From NCBI RefSeq assembly GCF_003011965.1, contig NZ_PXWG01000066.1, forward strand, positions 1 to 34,506: a DNA stretch of 34,506 nt. The letters are read 5' to 3'. Numbering within the stretch: position 1 is the stretch's first letter; each line of letters begins with the position of its first letter. Below are positions 1 through 7,357 of the stretch, piece by piece. A program made the position numbers and the translations under genes. This DNA comes from Streptosporangium nondiastaticum (GTDB lineage: Bacteria > Actinomycetota > Actinomycetes > Streptomycetales > Streptomycetaceae). The notes below the pieces were generated by a model. It worked only from the letters and a program-made list of their open reading frames with translations. It was not told the DNA's origin and did not search any database.

Positions 1-41
1 GGCCCTCGCCGCCGTGCGGACCCCGGACGGCGGCGAGGGCC
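1..41 (-). terminator. GC-rich hairpin terminator of the minus-strand operon
   Basis: Perfect 15-bp inverted repeat (arms 1-15 and 27-41, loop 16-26) lying 17 bases past the stop codon of the flavin reductase gene. There is no T-run, which is common for Streptomyces terminators. It may also serve a gene to the left of the window. Confidence 0.7.
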
Positions 42-58
42 CCGCGCCCCGGGGCCGG

Positions 59-565
59 CTAGGCCTCCGGCCACGTCGCGTACGTGCGCATCCCGTACAG
101 CAACGGCGCCCGGTCCGCCCCCGGCAGGGGTTCCGCGCGGAATATCTCGCCGATGATCACCGTGTGGTCGCCCGCACGGTCCAGGCGGTGGACGCGGCAT
201 TCCGCCGCCACGCGCGCGTCCTCCGGCAGCAGCGGCAGCCCCGTGGCCGGGGACCGCTCCCACGGCACGGCGGAGAAGCGGCCGGCGTCCCGGTGGGCGA
301 AGGCGTCCGCCGCGCGGCGCCCCGCGCCGTGCAGGAGGTTGACGGCGAACCAGCCCCGCTCGGCGAGCACCGGCAGGGTGCTGCCCGTGTTGGAGGCGCA
401 CACGAGCAGCAGCGGCGGGTCGAGGGACACCCCGCACCACGCGGTGCAGGCGAATCCGTACGGCGTGAGGCCGTCGTCCGTGGTGACGACGGCCACTCCG
501 CCGGGGTGGGAGGCCATCAGGGCGCGGTAGCTGTCGGGGTCGACGGGGGAGAGCGCGGTGGTCAT
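59..565 (-). CDS. Flavin reductase (HpaC/VlmR-type), last gene of the proline-oxidising operon
   Basis: A 168-residue protein of the flavin reductase-like, FMN-binding split-barrel family. These enzymes use NAD(P)H to make free reduced flavin for a partner monooxygenase. Family signatures are visible: HPGGVAVVTT near the N-terminus (residues about 20-29), the segment around SLDPPLLLVC (about 47-56), WFAVNLL (about 72-78), and GDHTVIIGEI (about 132-141), which matches the conserved GDH...G motif. The length is normal for the family. The ATG at 565 has a GAGGA ribosome site 8 bases upstream, and the gene starts 10 bases after the MFS stop codon, so it is cotranscribed. Its likely partner is the acyl-CoA-dehydrogenase-fold protein at 1799-3004, as in the VlmR/VlmH pair of valanimycin biosynthesis. 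The family call is sure; the partner is inferred. Confidence 0.88.
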   Translation of the reverse strand: MTTALSPVDPDSYRALMASHPGGVAVVTTDDGLTPYGFACTAWCGVSLDPPLLLVCASNTGSTLPVLAERGWFAVNLLHGAGRRAADAFAHRDAGRFSAVPWERSPATGLPLLPEDARVAAECRVHRLDRAGDHTVIIGEIFRAEPLPGADRAPLLYGMRTYATWPEA

Positions 566-575
566 GGCGGGGTCC

Positions 576-1802
576 TCATCGGTTCGTGGTGCGGTTGCCG
601 AGGGCCGTGGTGACGCCGATGCTGCCCAGGCACAGCACCGTGATCACCGCGGCGAAGACGCCGGCCGCCGTCATGAGCGTGCCGTTCGCCAGCAGCACGG
701 CCACGCCGACGACCGGCACGGTCAGGCCCAGGTACGCGGCGACGAAGAAGCCGGAGACCAGTTCCGAGACGCGGTCGGGCGACGCCTGGGCCGTCACCAG
801 CGCGAGGCCGGACTTGAACGAGGTGCCCGCGCCCGCGCCGCCCAGCAGGGAGCCGCACAGGAAGACGGGCAGGGAGGCGGCGGACAGGCCCGTGAGGATG
901 AGGGCGAGCCCGAGCGGGACGGCGGTCATGCCCACGGTCAGGCCGGTGCGCGGCGCGAGCCGCACCGCGAGGAGCTGGGCGGCCCCCGCGGAGCCGAAGG
1001 CGCTGAACGCCACCAGGCCGACGGCGAGGTGGCTGTGGTTGTGCAGCCCCTGCACGAGGAAGTTGCCGGCCAGCGCGGCCAGCAGGCCCAGCAGGGAGAA
1101 GGAGGCGAAGACCGCGGCGGCCGCGGCGGCGAACGGCCGCCGCACGGCCGGCGGCACGCCGATCCGCTGCGGGCGGATGCCGCCCCCGCGGGCGACGGCC
1201 TGCTCGGGCAGCGCCCACAGGGCGAGGCCGGGCAGCAGCAGCACGATCAGGACGGTGTACGGCAGGACGGTGGGCGCGGGCGCGTACTCGACGAGCACGC
1301 CGGACAGGAGCGCCCCGCTGCCGAGCCCGGCCATGTTGGTGACCGAGGTGATCAGGGCGGCGCGCGGCGGCGAGGGATGGAGTTCTCTGAGGTAGGCGGT
1401 GGCCGCGCCGGTCGTCAGCCCCACCGAGATCCCGGAGAGCAGCCGTCCGGCGAACAGCCCGGGAAGGGTGGGGAAGGCGATGAAGACGACGCCGCTCACC
1501 GCGGCCACGGCCAGCGCCGGGACGAGCGTGGCCCGCCGCCCGATCTTGTCCGACAGCCCGCCGAAGAGCAGCAGGGCGGCCAGGATGCCCACCGCGTAGG
1601 CGGCGAAGACGAGGGCGACGACGGGCGGGGACAGGTGCAGCCGCTGCGCGTAGAGGGCGTAGACGGGCGTCGGGACGGTGCCGCCGGTCATGACGACGAA
1701 CAGCACGTACGTCACCGCGGGGACGGCGGCGCGCGGGATGCCCGGCGCGGCGGGGGCCACGGCCCCCGCCGCCCCGGCGCGCCGCTGCGTGTGGGCCCTC
1801 AC
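576..1802 (-). CDS. MFS transporter, probable product exporter
   Basis: A 408-residue major facilitator superfamily protein with about 12 hydrophobic segments. A charged loop after the second helix (GGLSDKIGRRATLVP) matches the MFS motif A, GxLsDrxGRR. The start is taken as the GTG at 1802, which overlaps the stop codon of the upstream oxidase as GTGA. The frame stays open to 1868, but that extension would lie inside the neighbour and is highly basic. Because it is translationally coupled to the oxidases, the simplest role is efflux of, and self-protection against, the proline-derived product. The substrate cannot be read from the sequence. Confidence 0.88.
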   Translation of the reverse strand: MRAHTQRRAGAAGAVAPAAPGIPRAAVPAVTYVLFVVMTGGTVPTPVYALYAQRLHLSPPVVALVFAAYAVGILAALLLFGGLSDKIGRRATLVPALAVAAVSGVVFIAFPTLPGLFAGRLLSGISVGLTTGAATAYLRELHPSPPRAALITSVTNMAGLGSGALLSGVLVEYAPAPTVLPYTVLIVLLLPGLALWALPEQAVARGGGIRPQRIGVPPAVRRPFAAAAAAVFASFSLLGLLAALAGNFLVQGLHNHSHLAVGLVAFSAFGSAGAAQLLAVRLAPRTGLTVGMTAVPLGLALILTGLSAASLPVFLCGSLLGGAGAGTSFKSGLALVTAQASPDRVSELVSGFFVAAYLGLTVPVVGVAVLLANGTLMTAAGVFAAVITVLCLGSIGVTTALGNRTTNR

Positions 1803-3004
1803 CAGTCGAAGGCGGTCGCGTCGTACAGGTTGACACCGAGCGCGGCCTTGCCCAGATACTCCAGGCACTCCTCCGGTTTGGCGGGCATCACGGAGGCGAA
1901 GGACGCCTCGCGCAGCAGCCGCTCCAGCGGCAGGGACCGGCTCACGGCGGCCGAGCCGCAGATGCGGACGGCGTCCTGCGCGAGCGCGGGGCCGGTCTCG
2001 CCGACGACGTACTTCGCCGCGTGCACCGCGGCGTTGGCCTCGGGGGTGCCGCGGCCCGCGTCGACGCGCGCCCCGGCCTCGGCGACGAGGGCCCGCGCCG
2101 CGGCCAGCCGCGCGGACATCCGGCCGAGCTCGCGCTGCAGCACCGGCGAGCCGGCCCGCTTGGGGGACGCGGCCACGTGGTCAGTGGTGAAGCGCAGGAT
2201 CGCCTCGGAGATGCCCAGGTACGCGCCGGTGTACCCGGCGATCATCCAGTGCGGCTCGCGCACGAGCTTGTACAGGGACATGCCCTCGACGCCGAGGAAG
2301 AGCCGCGAGCGCGGCACCGTCACCGCGTCGAGGACCATGCCCGCGGTGCTCGTGCCGTACATCGCGGAGAGGCTGTGCACCTCCCCGAAGCTCACGCCGG
2401 GATCGTCCGCGGCGACGACGAAGTGCGAGACCTCGCCGCTGCCCTCGGTGCCCTCGGCGCGGGCGGCGACCACGTAGTAGTCGGCGACGCCCGCCAGCGA
2501 GACGAACGACTTCTCGCCGGTGATGACGTAATCGCCGTCCGCGGTGCGGCGGTAGGACGTGCGCACGCCGCGGAGCTTGGCGCCGCTGCCGGCCTCGGAG
2601 GTGGCGGAGGCGAACAGCTTCTGTCCGTTGATCACCTCGTCGAACAGCCAGGTCCGGAAGGCCTCCGCCGCGGGCGGCAGGGGCGTGCCCGCGGACTCGC
2701 ACAGCGAGCCGATGGCGACGTTGTGCATGTTGAAGCCGAGGGCGGCGGCGCCGTTGTGGGCGCCGAGCACCGCCAGCACCTGCGAGTAGGCGGCGAAGCC
2801 GAGCCCGGCCCCGCCCGCCTCGCGCGGCACGAGCAGGCCCGGGAGGCCCGCCTCGCGGAGGATGCGGTACGTGTCGTGACCGTCGGAACGGCCCGCGTCC
2901 ACGTCGGCCGCGTGGGGGGCGAGGGCCGCCCCCGTCTCCTCGGCGAGCGCGAGGATTTCGTCGAATTCGGCGGGCAGCAGCCCGGTGGGCAGGGACAGGG
3001 CCAT
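1799..3004 (-). CDS. Acyl-CoA-dehydrogenase-fold flavoenzyme, possible two-component monooxygenase
   Basis: A 401-residue protein with the three-part acyl-CoA dehydrogenase fold: helical N-domain (about 10-125), beta-domain (about 130-235, with ITGEKSFVSLAG at 161-172), and a C-terminal helical domain. By eye, both known positions of the catalytic base are lost. The place of Glu376 of medium-chain dehydrogenase holds proline (SVMPAKPEECLEYLGK), and the place of the isovaleryl-CoA dehydrogenase Glu holds Met254 (HWMIAGYTGAYLG), although Glu250 lies one helical turn away. Loss of this residue is typical of monooxygenases with this fold (VlmH, DnmZ/KijD3, DszC), which need reduced flavin from a partner such as the flavin reductase of this operon. 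The start is the ATG at 3004 with GAAAGG upstream. The fold is sure; the hydroxylase role is inference, and an ordinary dehydrogenase remains possible. Confidence 0.82.
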   Translation of the reverse strand: MALSLPTGLLPAEFDEILALAEETGAALAPHAADVDAGRSDGHDTYRILREAGLPGLLVPREAGGAGLGFAAYSQVLAVLGAHNGAAALGFNMHNVAIGSLCESAGTPLPPAAEAFRTWLFDEVINGQKLFASATSEAGSGAKLRGVRTSYRRTADGDYVITGEKSFVSLAGVADYYVVAARAEGTEGSGEVSHFVVAADDPGVSFGEVHSLSAMYGTSTAGMVLDAVTVPRSRLFLGVEGMSLYKLVREPHWMIAGYTGAYLGISEAILRFTTDHVAASPKRAGSPVLQRELGRMSARLAAARALVAEAGARVDAGRGTPEANAAVHAAKYVVGETGPALAQDAVRICGSAAVSRSLPLERLLREASFASVMPAKPEECLEYLGKAALGVNLYDATAFDW

Positions 3005-3059
3005 GAGGGGCCTTTCGGAAATCGGGTTCCCGGCGGGAACCGTTCTTCGGGCGCGGGAT

Positions 3060-4226
3060 TCAGTTCTCGACGGGGAGCCCGAATTCACGGGCGACACCGA
3101 TGCGCAGCAGGTCGTTGGGGCCTGCATAGGTGAGGGCCGCCATCGGGCTGTGCAGATCGGCGGGGAGTTCGGAATCGGCGATGAAGGCCCGTACGCCGGA
3201 CAGCGCCGTGGCGTGTTCCGTCAGCCGGACGTAGTCCTCGGAGACCGAGATCTTGGTCAGGGCGGCCTCCGCCGACAGCCGGCGCGTGGGCGTGCCCGCG
3301 TCCAGCCGCGCCGCCATGCCGTACAGCAGCGTGCGGGAGCGGTGCAGCACGAGCGCCATGTCGCTGATGCGGGAGGCCACCTGGTGGCTGGCGCCCATGC
3401 GGCGGCCGAAGTGGCCGCGCTCGGACGCCCAGTCCGTCAGGCGCCGCAGGGTGCGGCGCATGGGGCCGAGGGCGTAGCCGAGCAGCAGGGCCCGCTCCCA
3501 CGTGGTGGTGGAGGTCAGGAGCGCGAGCCCCGAGCCCTCCCCGCCGACGAGGCTGCCGGCCGGCAGCCGCACGCCGTCGAAGACCAGCTCGCCCATCGGG
3601 ACGCCGGGCAGTGCCGTCTTGGCGAAGGCGTCGGCGCGGGTCACGCCCGGGGTGGAGACGGGAAACAGGAAGGCGGACAGGGAGAACGGCGAACGGCCCT
3701 CGCCGGTGCGGGCGAAGACGAGCGCGAGATCGGCGACCGGGGCGGCCGTGATGAACGTCTTCGCGCCCTCCAGGACGTAGCCGTCGCCGTCGCGCCGGGC
3801 GCGGGTGTCCATCGACAGCGGGTCGCTGCCGCCCTTGCGCTCGGTGAGCGCGTGGCACAGCAGCTCCCCGCCGTCCTGGATGCGGGCCACGTCCTGCCAC
3901 GCGGCGGCGGGGAGCGCCGCGCGCAGCGGGTACTCCATGCCGAACACCTGGGAGGCCATGGCGTAGACGACACCGGGGTCGACGCCGGCCAGGCCGATGC
4001 CCTCGATCATGGCGAGCGAGCGCGTGACGGACCCGGGGGCGGCGCCGGCCTCCGGCACGGGAGGGCCGAGACGCAGCACACCGAGCCCGGCGAGGGCCTC
4101 CCACTGGTCGCGGAAGCCCTTCCCGGCGAGCTGCTCCACCAGCGGCAGGGCCAGGTCGCGGTACTCGTCCACGACGGCCTCGGCCCCGTCGGGCCCTGAG
4201 CGCAGCAGCGTGTCTACGGCATTCAC
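3060..4226 (-). CDS. L-prolyl-[carrier protein] dehydrogenase, RedW/PltE/AnaB-like
   Basis: A 388-residue acyl-CoA-dehydrogenase family protein. Visible family blocks are CHALTERKGGSDP (124-136), GYVLEGAKTFITAA (149-162), and the C-terminal LRIGVAREFGL. The Glu376-type position holds alanine (TYAGPNDLL), but Glu244 in TTWERALLLGYALGP sits where isovaleryl-CoA dehydrogenase has its base. To my knowledge this is also where the prolyl-ACP oxidase AnaB of anatoxin biosynthesis has it. With the adjacent carrier protein and proline-type adenylation enzyme, this is the likely FAD enzyme that oxidises prolyl thioester to the pyrroline or pyrrole level. It starts at the GTG at 4226, overlapping the carrier-protein stop as GTGA. 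Family is certain; substrate is inferred. Confidence 0.87.
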   Translation of the reverse strand: MNAVDTLLRSGPDGAEAVVDEYRDLALPLVEQLAGKGFRDQWEALAGLGVLRLGPPVPEAGAAPGSVTRSLAMIEGIGLAGVDPGVVYAMASQVFGMEYPLRAALPAAAWQDVARIQDGGELLCHALTERKGGSDPLSMDTRARRDGDGYVLEGAKTFITAAPVADLALVFARTGEGRSPFSLSAFLFPVSTPGVTRADAFAKTALPGVPMGELVFDGVRLPAGSLVGGEGSGLALLTSTTTWERALLLGYALGPMRRTLRRLTDWASERGHFGRRMGASHQVASRISDMALVLHRSRTLLYGMAARLDAGTPTRRLSAEAALTKISVSEDYVRLTEHATALSGVRAFIADSELPADLHSPMAALTYAGPNDLLRIGVAREFGLPVEN

Positions 4227-4486
4227 AGCGCCGCCCCCGCCCTGATGTTCTCCACCACGCCCCACAGGGCCTGCGGGCTGCGGAAGTTGGCCGCGACGAT
4301 CTCCGTGTCCGGCAGCACGATGCCGGCCTGCGCGTCGAGCGCGGCGACGATCTGCATGATGGACAGCGAGTCCAGCAGGCCCTGTTCGAGCAGCGGGGTG
4401 TCGGGGCTCAGCTGCTGCGGCTCCTCGCCGCGCCCCCACGTGATCTTGCTGCTGATGAGGGTGCAGAGTTCTTCTACGGTGTTCAC
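4223..4486 (-). CDS. Free-standing acyl/peptidyl carrier protein
   Basis: An 87-residue carrier protein of the phosphopantetheine-binding family. The attachment site is Ser40 in EQGLLDSLSIMQIV, which fits the [DE]xxLDSLxxxxLV pattern, and the size is normal for a stand-alone domain. It starts at the GTG at 4486 behind a strong GGAGGAAA site and overlaps the following dehydrogenase gene by four bases. Sitting between the adenylation enzyme and the dehydrogenase, it should hold the prolyl group during oxidation, as PltL or RedO do in known pathways. It would need a Sfp-type transferase; one is encoded at 20667-21449. Confidence 0.92.
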   Translation of the reverse strand: MNTVEELCTLISSKITWGRGEEPQQLSPDTPLLEQGLLDSLSIMQIVAALDAQAGIVLPDTEIVAANFRSPQALWGVVENIRAGAAL

Positions 4487-4553
4487 TGCGGTTTCCTCCG
4501 TTGTGGTGCGTGCTCACTGGTGCGTGATGCGTGGTGCGTGGCGGGCGGTCGGG

Positions 4554-6098
4554 TCAGTCGGTGCGGGCGGCGAGTGCGCGGCGGTCGACCTTGCCGCGGG
4601 CGTTGACGGGGAGGGCGGCCGTGGGCACGACGCGGTCGGGCAGCATGCGCAGCGGCAGGAGCCCGCGCAGCCCGGCGAGGGTCTCCTCGGCGCCGGCCCC
4701 GTCGCCGTCGCTCTGGACGTACGCCCAGAACTCGCCGTGGTGCGGGTCTTCTTTGGCGACGACCGCGGCGGCCGTGACGTGCGGCAGCGACAGCACGGCG
4801 CTCTCGACGTCGAGCAGGTCGATGCGGTGGCCGCGCCGCTTGACCTGCGAGTCGCCGCGGCCGCGCAGGAAGACGCGCCCGTCGGCGGTGATGCGGCCGA
4901 AGTCGCCGGTGGCGTAGGCGCGGCGGGCGACGCCGTCGCGGAAGCGCACCGTGCGGGTCGGGTCGGTCAGGGCCCCGTCCTGCAGGTAGCCCTGGAAGAC
5001 GGTGGCGCCGGCGACGTGGATCTCGCCCGTGCCGTCGGTGGGCAGGCCGTCCTCGCCGAGGACATCGACGACGTCGCCCTCGACGGCCCTGCCGATGGTC
5101 GCCTCCTGGTCCGCGGTCCAGTCGGCGGGCACCCGGCTGTACGTGCAGACGTTGGTCTCCGTCGGCCCGTACAGGTTGTAGAGGGGCACGTCGCCGAGGA
5201 GACGCAGGTAGCGCTCCAGGGGGCGCGGGGCGAAGGGCTCGCCGGCGAAGGCGGCCACCCGCAGCGAGGGCGGGAAGTCCTCGTCGATGCCGCCGCGTTC
5301 GAGCATGCCCTGGTAGAGGGAGGGCACCGCGTAGAAGGCCGTGATGCGCTGTTCGCGGAGCCAGCCGACGACGTCGCGGGGGAAGGAGCGCAGGACGTCC
5401 GGCATGAGGACGGCGCAGGCGCCCGCCGCGGCCGTGCTGAACAGGTCGAACGTGGTGAGGTCGAAGGTCAGGGCGGCCTGGGAGCCGACCCGGTCCGTCT
5501 CGGTCAGGGCGAGCTCGGCGGCGGCCCACAGCGCGAAGTGGGCGACGTTGGCGTGGGAGAGGAGCACTCCCTTGGGGCGGCCGGTGGAGCCGGAGGTGAA
5601 GAGGACGTAGCCGCCGCGGTCGGTGGGCGCGGGCAGCGGGGCGGGCTTCTGCGCGGCCGGGAGCGTGCGGACCCAGTTCAGACCGTGCTCCAGGACGCCC
5701 TCGGCGGGCTCCGGGCCCGCGCCCGCCTCCTCGGCGGCCCGCCGGCAGCCGGCGAGCGAGCGGTCGGAGGCGAGGAGCAGGGACAGCCCGGCGCCGCGCA
5801 CCATGTGGGCCGTGCGGACGGGCGGGTCCGCGACGTCGAGCGGGGCCGTGACCGCGCCGGCGCGCAGGGCGGCGTAGATGCCGAGGACGGCCTCGGGCCC
5901 CTTGGGCGCGAGGACGCCCACGCGGTCGCCGGGCTCCAGGCCGGCCTCGGCGAGCTGCCGCGCCAGCTCGCCCACGGCGCGGTCGAGTTCGGCGTAGGTC
6001 CAGGTGCGGCCCTGGGCGGTGAGGGCGGGCCGGCCGGGGTGCCGGCGGGCGGCCGCGGCGAGCAGGCCGTCCAGGCGGACGTCGTCGGTGTCGCTCAT
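4554..6098 (-). CDS. Free-standing amino acid adenylation enzyme, probable L-proline:carrier-protein ligase
   Basis: A 514-residue ANL-superfamily adenylation enzyme with clear core motifs: A3 (YVLFTSGSTGRPKG), A5 (NLYGPTETNV), A7 (AYATGDFGR), A8 (FLRGRGDSQVKRRGHRIDL) and A10 lysine (NARGKVDR). Aligning by eye to GrsA, the ten specificity positions read D-L-F-Y-A-A-L-V-C-K. This matches eight of ten of DLLYLALVCK, which I recall as the proline code of pyrrole-forming enzymes such as RedM and PltF. It should make prolyl-AMP and load the adjacent carrier protein. The ATG at 6098 has AGGAGG upstream and overlaps the hydrolase stop codon as ATGA. The family call is sure; the proline assignment is good but rests on manual alignment. 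Confidence 0.9.
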   Translation of the reverse strand: MSDTDDVRLDGLLAAAARRHPGRPALTAQGRTWTYAELDRAVGELARQLAEAGLEPGDRVGVLAPKGPEAVLGIYAALRAGAVTAPLDVADPPVRTAHMVRGAGLSLLLASDRSLAGCRRAAEEAGAGPEPAEGVLEHGLNWVRTLPAAQKPAPLPAPTDRGGYVLFTSGSTGRPKGVLLSHANVAHFALWAAAELALTETDRVGSQAALTFDLTTFDLFSTAAAGACAVLMPDVLRSFPRDVVGWLREQRITAFYAVPSLYQGMLERGGIDEDFPPSLRVAAFAGEPFAPRPLERYLRLLGDVPLYNLYGPTETNVCTYSRVPADWTADQEATIGRAVEGDVVDVLGEDGLPTDGTGEIHVAGATVFQGYLQDGALTDPTRTVRFRDGVARRAYATGDFGRITADGRVFLRGRGDSQVKRRGHRIDLLDVESAVLSLPHVTAAAVVAKEDPHHGEFWAYVQSDGDGAGAEETLAGLRGLLPLRMLPDRVVPTAALPVNARGKVDRRALAARTD

Positions 6099-6955
6099 GG
6101 GCGGGCCTCCTGGCGCGAGGGCTCTGCACGGTCTGCACGGTCGTCTGCGGGGTCTGCGGGGTCTGCGGGGTCTGCGGGGTCTGCGGGGTCTGCGGAGCCG
6201 CCGGGGCGGCTCGCGAGGAACGTGGCGACGGCGTCGATGACCTCGTCGGTCCGTTCGAGGTGCGGGGTGTGGCCGCAACCGGCGAGCTCCAGCCGCTGCA
6301 CGGGCCCGCCGAGGCCGCGCTCGGCCGCGTCGAGGTGGGCCGTGGTGCCGTACGGGTCGCGCTCGCCCTGGACGAGGAGCACGGGGGCGGTGGCGCCGGC
6401 CAGGTCGCCCTCGATGTCCCAGGCGCGGAACGCCTCGGAGAGCCACAGGCCGCTCCAGCGGCGGAACACGGTGTGCGGGTCCTGGTGGTAGAAGGCCAGC
6501 TCCTTGGCGAGCGGCCCGGAGTCGTGGGCGGCGCGGGCGGCCGCCACGCCGCGGAGCGTCCGCTCCTCGGCGAAGAGGTGCGGGGCGATGGCGACGACGG
6601 CCTCGGCGGGGTGGGCGGCGGCGTGCAGCAGGGCGATCGAGGCGCCTTCGCTGTGGCCGACGAGGACCGGGCGTTGGATGCCGAGCTTGCCGAGCAGTTC
6701 GGGGAGGACGTCGTGCGCCTCCTCGTGCAGGGAGCGCGGGGTGCGCTCCTGCGGTGCCGGTCCCGAACTCCCGTGCCCGTGACGGGAGAAGACCAGGGTG
6801 CGCCGGCCGGTGGCCGCCGCCAGACGGGCCGGGAAGCGCCGCCACATGGCGATGCAGCCGAGGCCTTCGTGGAGGAGGACGAGGGGAGCCGCTTCGGGAC
6901 TGCCTTCGAGGACGGTGTATTCGACAGGCCCTCGGGATAACGCGACGGTGGGCAT
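6095..6955 (-). CDS. Alpha/beta hydrolase, first gene of the proline-oxidising operon
   Basis: A 286-residue alpha/beta hydrolase with a full triad: Ser102 in the nucleophile elbow GHSEG, Asp200 in QGERDPYG, and His229 in GCGHTPHLER. The oxyanion segment is LLHEGLG (about 27-33). It could act as a type II thioesterase or product-releasing enzyme for the carrier-bound acyl group, or as a hydrolase of the final product; the sequence cannot choose. The C-terminal tail (about 254-275) is a low-complexity ADP repeat encoded by a 9-bp tandem repeat and probably lies outside the fold. The ATG at 6955 has an AAGGA site upstream. It overlaps the adenylation gene by four bases. Confidence 0.9.
   Translation of the reverse strand: MPTVALSRGPVEYTVLEGSPEAAPLVLLHEGLGCIAMWRRFPARLAAATGRRTLVFSRHGHGSSGPAPQERTPRSLHEEAHDVLPELLGKLGIQRPVLVGHSEGASIALLHAAAHPAEAVVAIAPHLFAEERTLRGVAAARAAHDSGPLAKELAFYHQDPHTVFRRWSGLWLSEAFRAWDIEGDLAGATAPVLLVQGERDPYGTTAHLDAAERGLGGPVQRLELAGCGHTPHLERTDEVIDAVATFLASRPGGSADPADPADPADPADPADDRADRAEPSRQEARP
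6144..6197. repeat. 9-bp tandem repeat inside the hydrolase gene
   Basis: Six copies of TCTGCGGGG (the last degenerate, TCTGCGGAG), preceded by two diverged copies around 6123-6140. On the coding strand they encode repeated Pro-Ala-Asp. Because the unit is 9 bp, changes in copy number keep the reading frame. Confidence 0.9.
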
Positions 6956-7028
6956 GCGGAGTCCTTGGGGTAAGGGCCGGTTGCGGGGAAAACTCTCGGT
7001 GGAGCACGCCGGCCAGCGCCGGGAACCG

Positions 7029-7057
7029 ATAATTGCCGACGTCAATGTCGGCGTCAA
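7029..7057 (-). promoter_or_regulatory. Candidate promoter with internal palindrome for the minus-strand operon
   Basis: Reading the minus strand, a TTGACG -35 box (7057-7052) and an AATTAT -10 box (7034-7029) are separated by 17 bases, placing transcription start near 7022 with a leader of about 65 bases. The spacer is filled by a perfect inverted repeat, GCCGAC-6 bases-GCCGAC complement (7035-7040 and 7047-7052), a likely repressor site. A second short palindrome, GTTGGCTCAAC, lies at 7078-7088. The rest of the 402-base gap between the divergent genes (6956-7357) shows only an AT-richer patch at about 7025-7085 and no gene. Confidence 0.5.
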
Positions 7058-7357
7058 CTGCCTTTTTATTTGACATAGTTGGCTCAACCATCCAGCGGGC
7101 GTGGTAGAATGCGGAAATCCTCGGAATGGGTAATTCCCCCCAGTTGCCGGTAGCGGTTTACCTCTATCCCGCCCGGGCGTCTTCCGGGTGGTTCCGAACT
7201 GTTCTCCGGGGGACGCTTCCGCGGTCTCCGCAATACGCCGAACGCGTGATCGACGGCCGGTCCCGTACGCCGAACGGCCGCTCCCCGGCCGCGGTCCGCC
7301 GCGGCGACTGCTGCGAGCACCCGTGCGGCGGCCCCTCACCTGCGGTAGGACTGATGC

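Noticed and set aside
558..2477. Long plus-strand open frame opposite the flavin reductase, MFS and oxidase genes
   Set aside because: Translation is Arg/Gly/Ala-rich low-complexity with no family motif; it is the expected shadow of GC-rich coding DNA.
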